Below, in pieces: positions 25,965-35,078 of a DNA stretch of 64,000 nt (within the stretch, counting starts at the first letter, position 1; each line of letters begins with the position of its first letter). The notes below the pieces were generated by a model. That model searched no databases, was not told the DNA's origin, and was given only the letters and a program-made list of their open reading frames with translations. This DNA comes from DSOI01 sp041394885. GTDB lineage: Bacteria > Acidobacteriota > Terriglobia > Bryobacterales > Bryobacteraceae. The translations under genes were made by a program, and so were the position numbers. The stretch is taken from positions 1 through 64,000 of the forward strand of contig JAWKHI010000041.1 of assembly GCA_041394885.1 (NCBI GenBank), read 5' to 3'.

Positions 25965-25970
25965 TACACT
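25944..25970 (+). promoter_or_regulatory. Possible sigma-70-type promoter for the Gfo/Idh/MocA gene
   Basis: TTGACA (25944-25949) is followed after 15 bases by TACACT (25965-25970), 39 bases before the ATG at 26010. The spacer is short for a standard promoter. A GTAGGAG Shine-Dalgarno-like sequence precedes the start codon by about 11 bases. Confidence 0.35.
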
Positions 25971-26009
25971 AAGGTAGACAAAAATTCCCCCAGGTAGGAG
26001 CATTTCGAC

Positions 26010-27368
26010 ATGTCATCGGAACTCAAGCGAAGAGACTTTTTCATGCGGGCTAGCGGCGCGGGCGCTGTCCTGGCAACCAGCGCATTCGCGGCGCCGGCCA
26101 ACAAGACCATGGGACGCGTCATTGGCGCCAATGACCGCATCAACGTCGGCGTCATCGGTACAGGCGGCCGCGGCACTTACGTCTCACGCGAGTTCGCCAA
26201 AGCCGGTTCGGGCGAAGGCAACGCTCAGGTCATCGCCGTTTGTGACGTCTATCAGAAGCGCGTCAACCGGAACAAGGAATTTCATTCCCAGGATGGCAAG
26301 AAAGTCGACGCCTACCTCGACTATCGCGAAGTCCTCGGCCGGTCCGACATCGACGCCGTCATCGTCGCCACGCCCGATCACTGGCACGCACCCATCGCGA
26401 TTGCCGCCATGCAGTCCGGCAAAGATGTCTATCTGGAAAAGCCGATGTGCCACACCGTCGACGAAGCCCGCCAACTCGTCGAAACCGTGAAGGAGACCAA
26501 GCGAGTCCTCCAGGTCGGCTCGCAGACCACCTCCGGCGATCAGTGGGCCCAGGCACGTAAGGCCATCGCCGACGGCATGCTCGGCAAGATGATTCTGAGC
26601 CAGGGCTCTTACCATCGCAATTCGGTGGAAGGGGAATGGAACTGGCCCATCGACGCAGGCGCCGGGCCCGACAAGAAGGGCGAGGACTTCATCGATTGGA
26701 AGATGTGGCTCGGCAATGCCCAAAAGCGCTCCTGGGATCCGGACCGCTTCTTCCGCTTCCGCAAGTATTGGGATTACTCCGGCGGCATTGCCACCGATCT
26801 GTTCTACCACGTCGTCGCGCCGATGAACATCTGCTGGGGCAATCCGCAGTTCCCGGCCAAAGTGACTTCCGGCGGCGGCAAGTACGTGTTCACCAATGAT
26901 CGCGAAGTGCCCGACACCTTCCACCTGATCGGCGAGTATGACTCCGGACACTCGATCGTTCTCAGTTCGTCCATGGCGAACTCACAGCACATCCCCGGTC
27001 TGATTCGGGGGCACGGCGCCTCGCTCATCATGGTGGAGCATGGCCGTTTCGAAGGCTTCGCTCCTTACATCACCCTCAAAGCCGAACGCGACCGCCGCTC
27101 AAAGAAATACGTCGTGCCGGAACTCGAGGACAAGTACAAGGGCCAGGACGAAATCAAGATCCCGGTTCAGGAAAACAACACCATGCAGACGCACGTGTTG
27201 AACTTCTTGAGCTGCATGCGCACACGGCAGAAGCCCACCCTCGACGTCGAGACCGGCGCCCGCGCCCAGGTCCTCATTTCCATGGCCGTCCAGAGCGTCC
27301 GCGAAGGCCGTGTGCTTTATTTCGACGACAAGAACTGGAAAGTGGTCCCCAAGGCCCCCCGAGCCTGA
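26010..27368 (+). CDS. Tat-exported Gfo/Idh/MocA family oxidoreductase
   Basis: A 452-residue protein with a twin-arginine signal (KRRDFFMRASGAGAVLATSA). The NAD(P)-binding motif is NVGVIGTGGRG, followed by VIVATPDHWHAPIA and the family signature EKPMCHTVDEA containing the catalytic lysine. The C-terminal domain has the WLGNAQKRSWDPDRFF region frequent in acidobacterial exported members. The family oxidises or epimerises sugars and inositols; Tat export would let the protein fold with its cofactor before export, as in periplasmic glucose-fructose oxidoreductase. Substrate not deducible. The uridine kinase gene follows after 24 bases. Confidence 0.9.
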   Translation: MSSELKRRDFFMRASGAGAVLATSAFAAPANKTMGRVIGANDRINVGVIGTGGRGTYVSREFAKAGSGEGNAQVIAVCDVYQKRVNRNKEFHSQDGKKVDAYLDYREVLGRSDIDAVIVATPDHWHAPIAIAAMQSGKDVYLEKPMCHTVDEARQLVETVKETKRVLQVGSQTTSGDQWAQARKAIADGMLGKMILSQGSYHRNSVEGEWNWPIDAGAGPDKKGEDFIDWKMWLGNAQKRSWDPDRFFRFRKYWDYSGGIATDLFYHVVAPMNICWGNPQFPAKVTSGGGKYVFTNDREVPDTFHLIGEYDSGHSIVLSSSMANSQHIPGLIRGHGASLIMVEHGRFEGFAPYITLKAERDRRSKKYVVPELEDKYKGQDEIKIPVQENNTMQTHVLNFLSCMRTRQKPTLDVETGARAQVLISMAVQSVREGRVLYFDDKNWKVVPKAPRA

Positions 27369-27392
27369 TCCGGTAAGACGCGCCTTCCGGTT

Positions 27393-28019
27393 GTGCGGCC
27401 TTTCCTGATCGGCATCGCCGGACCGTCGGGTTCCGGCAAAACCTACCTCGCAAAGCGCTTGGCTCTCACCCAGCCAAGCGCTTTTTCCTTTCTCTCTCTG
27501 GACAACTACTACCTTCCTCTCGATCACCTCTCACCCGCCGAGCGCGACGCGGTGAACTTCGATCATCCCGACGCCATCGATTGGCCGCTGGCCGCCCGCC
27601 ATCTCGAGATGCTCGCCAACGGCCACCCCGTTCAAGCGCCGGGCTACCGGTTTGACCTTCACACCCGTGGTCCAGCCGGGGAACCGATTCAACCGCGCGA
27701 GCATCTTCTGGTGGAGGGCATCCTCGCCCTGCATGAGGAATCGGTCCGCCGCCAACTGCACCTCAAGATCTACGTCGAAACCCCCGGCGGCGAGTGCTTC
27801 CGGCGCCGCCTGGACCGCGACTGCCGCGAACGTGGGCGCACTCCCGAATCGGTGGAACGGCAGTTTCGCGCCACCGTCGATCCAATGGCCCGGCAGTTCG
27901 TTCTGCCCTCGCGCCAGTGGGCGGACCTGATCGTCTCCGGCGACGCTGTCGTCGAGCAAAGCGTCCGCTCGATTTCCGCTGCCATCCAGAAACGGCGGAA
28001 CAAACCTGCGGGATACTAA
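27393..28019 (+). CDS. udk: Uridine kinase-like P-loop kinase
   Basis: A 208-residue kinase with Walker A GPSGSGKT at residues 10-17, LSLDNYYLPLD (the acidic nucleotide/substrate region), FDHPDAIDW and the VEGILAL Walker-B-like strand. This is the uridine kinase/phosphoribulokinase superfamily; uridine kinase phosphorylates uridine and cytidine in pyrimidine salvage. Length and motif order fit Udk. The start is GTG at 27393. It is followed by serS after 6 bases, suggesting an operon. A phosphoribulokinase role is unlikely given the length. Confidence 0.85.
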   Translation: MRPFLIGIAGPSGSGKTYLAKRLALTQPSAFSFLSLDNYYLPLDHLSPAERDAVNFDHPDAIDWPLAARHLEMLANGHPVQAPGYRFDLHTRGPAGEPIQPREHLLVEGILALHEESVRRQLHLKIYVETPGGECFRRRLDRDCRERGRTPESVERQFRATVDPMARQFVLPSRQWADLIVSGDAVVEQSVRSISAAIQKRRNKPAGY

Positions 28020-28025
28020 AACAAA

Positions 28026-29309
28026 ATGCACGACCTTGGTTTTTTTAGAAGCAACCTCGAAGACGCCGCCGCACGCTTGGCGCTACGCGGCTTCACGCTC
28101 GATATCGCCGCCTTTGCCGATCTCGATTCCCGCCGCCGCGCGGCGCTCACCGAAGTCGAGCAACTCAAGGCGCAGAAGAACACCGCCAGCGCCGAGATAG
28201 GCAAGCTCAAGAAGCAGGGCGTCGACACCGGGGAGGCCCAAGCGAAGGTCCGCGAAATCGGCGACCGGATCACGGAACTCGACCGGTCCACCGAGGCGCT
28301 CGATCAGGAATATCGCGATCAACTCGCGCGAATCCCGAACCTGGCTCACGAGAGCGTCCCGGCCGGCGGGGGCGAGAAGGACAACGTCGTCATCCACGCC
28401 TGGGGTAAGCCTACCGAGTTCTCCTTCGAGCCGAAACCCCACTGGGAACTGGGGCCGCAGATCGGCATTCTCGACACCGAACGGGCGGCCAAGATCACCG
28501 GCGCGCGCTTTGCCGTCTACATGGGAGCCGGCGCCAAACTGGAACGGGCTCTCATCAATTTCATGCTCGACGTCCACACCCGCGAGCACGGCTACAAAGA
28601 GGTGTTGCCGCCGTTCGTCGTGAATTCAGCGAGCCTGTTCGGCACTGGACAGTTGCCGAAATTCGCCGACGATCTGTTCAAGCTCGAAGGCACCGACTAT
28701 TGGCTCGCGCCCACCGCCGAGGTGCCGGTGACGAATCTTTATCGCGACGAAACTCTCGATGCCGATGCCCTGCCCATCAGCCTCTGTGCCTACACGCCGT
28801 GCTTCCGCAGCGAAGCCGGATCCTATGGCCGCGACGTACGCGGCATCATCCGCCAGCACCAGTTTCAGAAAGTGGAACTGGTGAAATTCGCCCGGCCCGA
28901 ACAGAGCTATGAGCAACTCGAACAACTCACCGCCGACGCCGAGGACATCCTGAAGCGGCTGGAACTCCCCTTCCGCCGCATCGTTTTGTGCACCGGCGAT
29001 ATGGGCTTTTCGAGCGCCAAGACCTACGACCTTGAAGTCTGGCTCCCTGGTCTCAACGAATACAAGGAAATATCTTCCTGTTCCAATTTCGAGGCCTTCC
29101 AAGCTCGCCGGGCGGGTATCCGCTGCAAGGCGGCCAAGGGTAAGTCCGAATTCGCCCACACACTCAACGGCAGCGGACTCGCGGTGGGACGCACCTGGCT
29201 GGCAGTCCTCGAGAACAATCAACAGGCCGATGGAGGCGTCTCCATCCCGGCCGCGTTGCGGCCCTACCTTCAGGCTGAGCGTATCGACCCCGGCGGCAAC
29301 CTGGTTTGA
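28026..29309 (+). CDS. serS: Seryl-tRNA synthetase
   Basis: A 427-residue class II aminoacyl-tRNA synthetase charging tRNA-Ser (and tRNA-Sec where present). The N-terminal antiparallel coiled coil covers about residues 30-100 (EVEQLKAQKNTASAEIGKLK). The catalytic core has VLPPFVVN (motif 1 region), FRSEAGSYGRDVRGIIRQHQ (motif 2) and motif 3 near the C-terminus; DLEVWLPGLNEYKEISSCSN is the usual SerS segment. Normal length. It lies 6 bases after udk, and a metallophosphoesterase gene follows after 4 bases. Confidence 0.97.
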   Translation: MHDLGFFRSNLEDAAARLALRGFTLDIAAFADLDSRRRAALTEVEQLKAQKNTASAEIGKLKKQGVDTGEAQAKVREIGDRITELDRSTEALDQEYRDQLARIPNLAHESVPAGGGEKDNVVIHAWGKPTEFSFEPKPHWELGPQIGILDTERAAKITGARFAVYMGAGAKLERALINFMLDVHTREHGYKEVLPPFVVNSASLFGTGQLPKFADDLFKLEGTDYWLAPTAEVPVTNLYRDETLDADALPISLCAYTPCFRSEAGSYGRDVRGIIRQHQFQKVELVKFARPEQSYEQLEQLTADAEDILKRLELPFRRIVLCTGDMGFSSAKTYDLEVWLPGLNEYKEISSCSNFEAFQARRAGIRCKAAKGKSEFAHTLNGSGLAVGRTWLAVLENNQQADGGVSIPAALRPYLQAERIDPGGNLV

Positions 29310-29313
29310 GGCC

Positions 29314-30417
29314 ATGCTCACCCGCCGCTGCTTCCTCGGAGCCGCGCCCCTGGCCGCCGCCCAGCCGGCCACCCAGAGGTTGCGCCTGTGGACCTTCTCC
29401 GACGCGCACGTCGGCACCGACATGCGGTTCGGCCGCGAGAGCCTAGCCACCGCGCTCCGTCAGTCCGAGCGGGACTTCGAGTGGGATCTCGCGCTCGATC
29501 TCGGCGACATGTCCGGCGGCCAGTCCACGCCCGAAGATAGCGAAGGTGAACAGATCGTCCGCCAGTTCGCGGCGATGCGCAACCACGCCCGCGAGCAGGT
29601 CTATAGCCTGTGCGGTAACCATGACCGTTCCGGGCTCGGCGAGCCGCCGAATCACTGGTGGCGCAAGTGGGTGGATCCAACCGGCGAGCATTCCCGCTTC
29701 TCTCGCGTCGACCCCGCCAACCGCCCCCATGCCATCGAAGGGACTTGGGAGCGTTATTCGTTTCAAGTGGGCAATCTCTTGTTTCTGATGATGAGCGACA
29801 TCAATGAGCCCACGCAGAAAATCGGCCGCGGGCCTCTCGGAGGCAATCCCGGCGGTGTCGTGTCCGGCGAGACTTTCGCGTGGTGGAAAAAGATGGTGGA
29901 GGCCAATCAGGATAAGATCATCGTCTCCGCCCATCACTACCTGCTCAAGAACACCACAGTCGCCACCGGCGATTGGGAAGGCATGCGTCGCGACGCCAAT
30001 GGCCGCTGGGTCTCCCATTACCACGGCTACAAAGAGCAAGGCACGCCGATTGGCGCATCGTATCTGTATTGGGTTGACAGCCGGCCCGGCGGGCAGGCGT
30101 TCGAACGCTACCTGGCCGATCATCCAGGCGCCATCGACATCTGGCTTGGCGGTCACACCCACACCAACCCGGACGACACCTACGGAGGCAAGTCCCACAT
30201 TGAGCGCAAGTGGGGCGTCTGGTTCGTCAACGTCAGCCCGCTGACGCGGTATCACGTGCGCAGTACATCGATCCCCATGAGCCGTGTCTGGACCATCGAG
30301 GGAGACCGGGCTCTGGTGCGATGCTATCTACACACCGCGGACCACGCCCCCCAAGGCTGGTACGGCATGGCCGAACGGCGGCTACAAATGGCCAAGACGT
30401 TCCGCCTGGACCGCTAA
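29314..30417 (+). CDS. Exported calcineurin-like metallophosphoesterase
   Basis: A 367-residue protein whose start at 29314 (4 bases after serS) gives a short Tat-like signal, TRRCFLGAAPLAAA. The dinuclear-metal motifs are in order: FSDAHVG, LDLGDMSGG, SLCGNHD, SAHHYLL and LGGHTHT. These identify a calcineurin-type phosphoesterase acting outside the cytoplasm on phosphate mono- or diesters; the exact substrate is unknown. It converges with the TonB receptor gene, with 16 bases between the two stop codons. If the receptor frameshift near 30537 is corrected, the two coding regions would overlap by 36 bases. Confidence 0.88.
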   Translation: MLTRRCFLGAAPLAAAQPATQRLRLWTFSDAHVGTDMRFGRESLATALRQSERDFEWDLALDLGDMSGGQSTPEDSEGEQIVRQFAAMRNHAREQVYSLCGNHDRSGLGEPPNHWWRKWVDPTGEHSRFSRVDPANRPHAIEGTWERYSFQVGNLLFLMMSDINEPTQKIGRGPLGGNPGGVVSGETFAWWKKMVEANQDKIIVSAHHYLLKNTTVATGDWEGMRRDANGRWVSHYHGYKEQGTPIGASYLYWVDSRPGGQAFERYLADHPGAIDIWLGGHTHTNPDDTYGGKSHIERKWGVWFVNVSPLTRYHVRSTSIPMSRVWTIEGDRALVRCYLHTADHAPQGWYGMAERRLQMAKTFRLDR

Positions 30418-30433
30418 CGCGAACCCCTGGGCC

Positions 30434-33400
30434 TCAAAGGCCAGACGCAGCCCCAGTGCGCGCCTGGCATCGAGCGCCGATGTGATTCTCCCGAAGTTCG
30501 CGTTTATGTTCTGGCCCGCGCGGTTCGGCGAGAAGCCCGCTGACGTTCGGGTTGTTGTAGTTCACCGTGTTCAACGCGTTGAACATCTCCCACCGGCATT
30601 CGAGCCGATATCGCTCCAGGAACGAAAACGTCTTGAACAACGAGAAGCTCACATCCACCAGTCCCGGGCCGCGCGTGGTGGGCAAGGTCCGTGGAGCATT
30701 GCCTATCGTGAAATCGGCCGGGTTTCGAAACGCATCGGTGTCGAACCAACGCACCGGCGTCCGGTCCGAAGCGGGCAGCGTCGGATCGCGCACCACATCG
30801 GGATACGGAATGCCAGTGAAGTTGTTCGATCCGCGAATGGCCAGCGGTTGACCGGTTTGGAAGGTCCCGATGCCGTTCACCTGCCAGCCGCCCAGAAATC
30901 CGTTCACCACTTTGTGTGCGTCGCCCAGCACCGCTTTGCCCCGGCCCACCGGCAGCTCATACACTCCGGAGACCACCAGCCGCTGCGACACGTCATCCTG
31001 ATCGATCGCACGGTCGATACGCCGGTTGAAGCGGCCGAGACGATACTCGTTCTCGCACGAGCCGCCCGAGTTGCCCCCGCCGATGGCGCTGCACTCGCTG
31101 ATCAGCTTCGAATTGGTGTAGGTGGCCAGCAGTGACAATCCTTGCGCGAAGCGCTTTTCCATGAATAACTGGAACGAGTGGTACGACGTGGATAGATTCG
31201 TCGCCGCCCACGTGGAAACCGTCAGGTAGTCCGGAAAAGGCTTGAGCAACTGGGATCGCGCCACCCGCGCGCCCGAGAGCGCGCCGGACCTGATCTGCCC
31301 GAAGAACGGATTCGGAACCTGATCCTGCAGGGACAACCCAAGCGAGAAGTACGCCGGATCGAGATCGTTGAGGTCATAATTGCCGCCGAACAGCTTCGTC
31401 CCCTTCGATCCCGCGTACACTGCCGAAACCACCCATCCGCCAGGAAGCGCCTGCTGCAGCGTGAAATTCCATTGCTGCATGTACGGGGCCGGCGCGTTGC
31501 GATCCTGATACCGCACGTCGAAGCCGCGAAATGCCGTCGGTCCGCCCGCCGCGCCGGTCGGCTGCAGCAACGATGGTGGCCCCTCGCTGAATTTAAAGGC
31601 ACGGAATGGACCGCCGCCCGGCGCCACGAATGGCGTGTCCACCGAAAATCCGAACGCATTCGTGTTGTCCGGCACGATGTTGCCGCTCTCGAGTTGTGTG
31701 TAGATCAAGCCGTAAGCCGCGCGGACCGCCGTCTTGCCGTTCCCCCGCGGATCCCAGGCAAACCCCACCCGCGGACCGAAGTTGTTCTTATCCAAATCCA
31801 CGAAATGCTTCGGTTCCGAGGTGCCCGCGTACTTCAGCACGCCGGCCATGTTCGTTTCCGGATTGAGCACGAATGGATCGAAATTGGTGTGGCGGTTGTG
31901 TAGCTCGGTAGGCCCGAAGCTCGCGTCGTACCGTAGCCCCAGATTCAGCGTGAGCGTGCGCGTTACTTTCCAGTCGTCCTGGAAATACCCGGCGAAAGGC
32001 TGAGCGCGGAATTGGAAGAACGGCCGTACGCCCAGGCTGCCACCCGAGACCTCGCCGAGCAGATAGGTCGCCATGCCGAACCCGGTTCCCGCCGGCGCTT
32101 GCGGATTGCCCGTCAGCGCCGCGCTGAAATCGTACACGCCGGACGGGTTCAACCGGTTGATGAAGCTCAATCGCCACCACCGCAGGTCGACGCCCGTTTT
32201 GAAGTTGTGCTTGCCGTGAATCCAGTTGAGCGTGTCGGAAAGCTGGAACACCTGTTGCGCGCGCAGCCCGCCCGAAAAGCTCGGATTGCCGATCGACAAC
32301 AACCCCGCCACCCGCACCGGGGGAAACGCGTCCTGCGGAATGATCGACGGATAGCCGAGCTTGGCCGGCCACCCCTGGTCAAACGAAGGATGCAGGAACG
32401 GCAGCCATTGCCGCGTGATTCCGCCGCGGAATTCGTTCAGGAGATTCGGCGCCAGCGTCCGCGTGTAGTTCAGCGTTGCGTTGTGGTTGTCGCGCTGGTC
32501 ATTGCGCGCCGCCGGGTCCGCCGCGCCCAGTCCCCATCCGCGGTCCTCGCGCGTGTTGCGCGTTCCCGAATAGCGGACGAAAACCGTGTCCATATCGGTG
32601 AAGCGATGATCCACCCGGATGTTCGTCACTCCCTGATCGGAAATCGATCCAACGAGCGAGACGAAGTTGTTCGCGTTGGTGAATGCGTTGGTCGGGGTCG
32701 CGTTCGGCAGCGGCATGTACTCGAGCGCTTTCAACGCCAGAGGATCCATCCGGCTGCGCGGCACCATGCTGCCCGGAAGCGGCTGCCGGATGAATCCGGA
32801 CCCGTTCGGGTTGGCCGCGGTGGTCGCCGGATCGAACAACGGCCAAAGGTTGCCGCGCGCGTCTCGCGAATTCGTGAAGTCGCCCACTCGCTCTTGCGGC
32901 GTCGCCACGGTACCGATGCGCGGTGCGCCCGTCGAACGCCACCGCCACTGCTCGTAGCCGGCGAAAAAGAAGGTGCGGTTGCGGCCGTCATAAACCTTCG
33001 GGATCCGCACCGGGCCGCCAATCGTTCCGCCGAACTGGTTGTACCGCAATACCTGCTTGATCCGTCCGGTGCGGCTATCCGGCTGCGTGGAAAACGCGTT
33101 CCGCGCGTCCATCGCGTCGTTGCGGACAAACTCGTAGAGCGACCCGTGAAACTCATTCGTGCCGGACTTGGTCACCGCGTTCACCACGCCGCCCGCCGTC
33201 TGGCCGTATTCCGCTTTCAGGCCATTGGTTTCCACGCGAAACTCTTCCACCGCGTCCACCAGCGGAACCACGGAGATCTCGTTGTGAACCGCGGCCGCGT
33301 TGGAGACGCCGTCGAGCATGAACTGGTTGCCGTAGGAAGGGCCGCCGTTGATGCGCATCTGCGAGAAGCCCTGGTTGCTGATCTCGCCGAACCCGTCTGT

Positions 33401-33889
33401 CGCCTTGGAACGCGGCGTGACGCCGCCCACCAGCTTGATCAGGTTGAACACGTGCCGTCCGTTGAGCGGCAGTTGCTCGATCCGCTTCCGTTCGACGATG
33501 GTGCCGAGCGAGGAATCCTCGGTTTGGACGTTCGGCAATTCCGCGGTCACTTCCACCCGCTCCGACACGGCGCCCACTTCCAACTCGAAGTCCACCCGAA
33601 GCCGCTGCGCTACGTCGATCCGGAGCCCGGTGCGCCGCACTTGTTTGAACCCCGCCGCCGACGCCGACACTTCGTACGGGCCTACCGCGACGCTCGGAAT
33701 CACATACACGCCGGACTCATTGGTTGTTCCGCGGAACGTCAGGTTGGTGCCCGTGTTGGTGGCCACCACATCGACGTTTGGAATCGATGCACCCTGCTGG
33801 TCCACAACGGTTCCAGTAATGGTGCCGAGCGCGCTCTGCGCCTGAGCGATCACCGCTGCCGCGGCCAATAGTAGGACGGTTCTTATCAT
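30434..33889 (-). CDS. Oar-like TonB-dependent receptor (C-terminus probably frameshifted)
   Basis: A 1151-residue outer-membrane receptor. It has a signal peptide (about 1-18), a carboxypeptidase-regulatory-like domain (GTITGTVVDQQGASIPNV to about residue 110), a plug with EQLPLNGRHVFNL and GGVVNAVTKSGTNEFHG, and a long beta-barrel. The final 40 or so residues are wrong for the family: they are charged and end in GAASGL. Skipping one G of the GGG codon at 30536-30538 restores the expected ending (QNINANFGRITSALDARRAL then GLRLAF). Either a real indel or a sequencing error is present. Such receptors import large or scarce substrates using TonB. It is divergent from the amidohydrolase gene. 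Confidence 0.9.
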   Translation of the reverse strand: MIRTVLLLAAAAVIAQAQSALGTITGTVVDQQGASIPNVDVVATNTGTNLTFRGTTNESGVYVIPSVAVGPYEVSASAAGFKQVRRTGLRIDVAQRLRVDFELEVGAVSERVEVTAELPNVQTEDSSLGTIVERKRIEQLPLNGRHVFNLIKLVGGVTPRSKATDGFGEISNQGFSQMRINGGPSYGNQFMLDGVSNAAAVHNEISVVPLVDAVEEFRVETNGLKAEYGQTAGGVVNAVTKSGTNEFHGSLYEFVRNDAMDARNAFSTQPDSRTGRIKQVLRYNQFGGTIGGPVRIPKVYDGRNRTFFFAGYEQWRWRSTGAPRIGTVATPQERVGDFTNSRDARGNLWPLFDPATTAANPNGSGFIRQPLPGSMVPRSRMDPLALKALEYMPLPNATPTNAFTNANNFVSLVGSISDQGVTNIRVDHRFTDMDTVFVRYSGTRNTREDRGWGLGAADPAARNDQRDNHNATLNYTRTLAPNLLNEFRGGITRQWLPFLHPSFDQGWPAKLGYPSIIPQDAFPPVRVAGLLSIGNPSFSGGLRAQQVFQLSDTLNWIHGKHNFKTGVDLRWWRLSFINRLNPSGVYDFSAALTGNPQAPAGTGFGMATYLLGEVSGGSLGVRPFFQFRAQPFAGYFQDDWKVTRTLTLNLGLRYDASFGPTELHNRHTNFDPFVLNPETNMAGVLKYAGTSEPKHFVDLDKNNFGPRVGFAWDPRGNGKTAVRAAYGLIYTQLESGNIVPDNTNAFGFSVDTPFVAPGGGPFRAFKFSEGPPSLLQPTGAAGGPTAFRGFDVRYQDRNAPAPYMQQWNFTLQQALPGGWVVSAVYAGSKGTKLFGGNYDLNDLDPAYFSLGLSLQDQVPNPFFGQIRSGALSGARVARSQLLKPFPDYLTVSTWAATNLSTSYHSFQLFMEKRFAQGLSLLATYTNSKLISECSAIGGGNSGGSCENEYRLGRFNRRIDRAIDQDDVSQRLVVSGVYELPVGRGKAVLGDAHKVVNGFLGGWQVNGIGTFQTGQPLAIRGSNNFTGIPYPDVVRDPTLPASDRTPVRWFDTDAFRNPADFTIGNAPRTLPTTRGPGLVDVSFSLFKTFSFLERYRLECRWEMFNALNTVNYNNPNVSGLLAEPRGPEHKRELRENHIGARCQARTGAASGL

Positions 33890-33960
33890 AACGAGACCCC
33901 TTGGAACGAAACTTCATTCTTATCCTACATGAAGACGATTGCTATGATGGCAACCGAGTC

Positions 33961-35067
33961 ATGCAACGCCGTAGTTTTCTCGCACTGATCCCGGCGGCCG
34001 CCGCCGCGCAGCAAGCGCTCGACCTTCCCCGCTACCAGCCCAAATCGATGCTGCACGTGAAGGAGTCCGCCGTTCCGCGCGCCAAGTTCCCGGTGATCGA
34101 CATCCACACCCATCTCGGATGGGGAGACGGTAAGCTGATTCTCCCGCCCGCGGACCTACTCAAGGTGATGGATCGCCGCAACATCGCCCGCATGGTGCAC
34201 CTCACCGGCGGCTATGGCGACGCGCTGCGCAACTCCGTGCGAGCACTGGCCGCGCATCCGGATCGCTTCACCGTTTTCACCCAGCCATGGTTTGAAAAGG
34301 TCGCCGACCCCGGGTACCCGAAATTCCAGGCTGACCAGATCGCCCAGGCGCACAAGGACGGCGCTCGCGGACTGAAGGTCCTCAAGTCGCTCGGCCTCGT
34401 AGTCCGCGAGAACTTCAAAACCGGTGCGCTGCTCAAAGTGGATGACAAGCGCTTTGACCCGATGTGGGAAGCCTGCGCGGCGCTCAAAATGCCGGTTGCC
34501 ATCCACACCTCGGACCCCGAAGCCTTCTTCACCCCGATTGACCGTTTCAATGAACGCTTCGAGGAATTGAATGCGCATCCGGATTGGTCTTTTCACGGCA
34601 AGGATTTCCCGTCGGATCGCGAGTTGCAGGAAGCCCGTTTTCGCGTCGTGGCACGGCATCCCAAAACCACTTTCGTCGTGCTGCACGTGGGCAACTCAGA
34701 GAATCTCGCCTACGTCGCCGGAAACCTCCGCAAGTATCCCAACATGGTCGTCGAGTTCGGCGCCCGCATCGGCGAACTCGGCAGGCAGCCCCGCACCGCC
34801 CGCCGGTTCTTCGACGAGTTTCAAGATCGCATCCTGTTCGGCACCGACGCTGTCCCCAACGGCCACCAGTATCCGCAGCAGGTCTTTGGCGACGAACTGT
34901 ATCAGATCTACTACCGCTTTCTCGAAACCGAAGACGAGTATTTTGACTACGCCCCGGCCCCGGTTCCCCCGCAGGGCCGGTGGCGCATTTATGGGATCGG
35001 TCTGCCGGACCGCATTCTCGAAAAGGTGTACAACGGAAACGCCAAGCGCGTTCTTGGCCTGAGTTGA
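33961..35067 (+). CDS. Exported amidohydrolase-2 family metal-dependent hydrolase
   Basis: A 368-residue protein; the start at 33961 gives the short signal MQRRSFLALIPAAAAAQQ, so export is likely. The amidohydrolase TIM-barrel features are FPVIDIHTHLGWG (metal-binding HxH), VAIHTSDPEAFF, VVLHVGNSENLAYVA and FGTDAVPNGHQ (metal-binding Asp). The family includes decarboxylases and hydrolases of aromatic or lactone substrates; which one is not evident. It is first in a rightward run with the methyltransferase (11-base gap), the TIM-barrel isomerase and the second PSD1/DUF1501 pair. The 71-base gap upstream is shared with the divergent receptor. Confidence 0.85.
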   Translation: MQRRSFLALIPAAAAAQQALDLPRYQPKSMLHVKESAVPRAKFPVIDIHTHLGWGDGKLILPPADLLKVMDRRNIARMVHLTGGYGDALRNSVRALAAHPDRFTVFTQPWFEKVADPGYPKFQADQIAQAHKDGARGLKVLKSLGLVVRENFKTGALLKVDDKRFDPMWEACAALKMPVAIHTSDPEAFFTPIDRFNERFEELNAHPDWSFHGKDFPSDRELQEARFRVVARHPKTTFVVLHVGNSENLAYVAGNLRKYPNMVVEFGARIGELGRQPRTARRFFDEFQDRILFGTDAVPNGHQYPQQVFGDELYQIYYRFLETEDEYFDYAPAPVPPQGRWRIYGIGLPDRILEKVYNGNAKRVLGLS

Positions 35068-35078
35068 GGAAATAGTTG

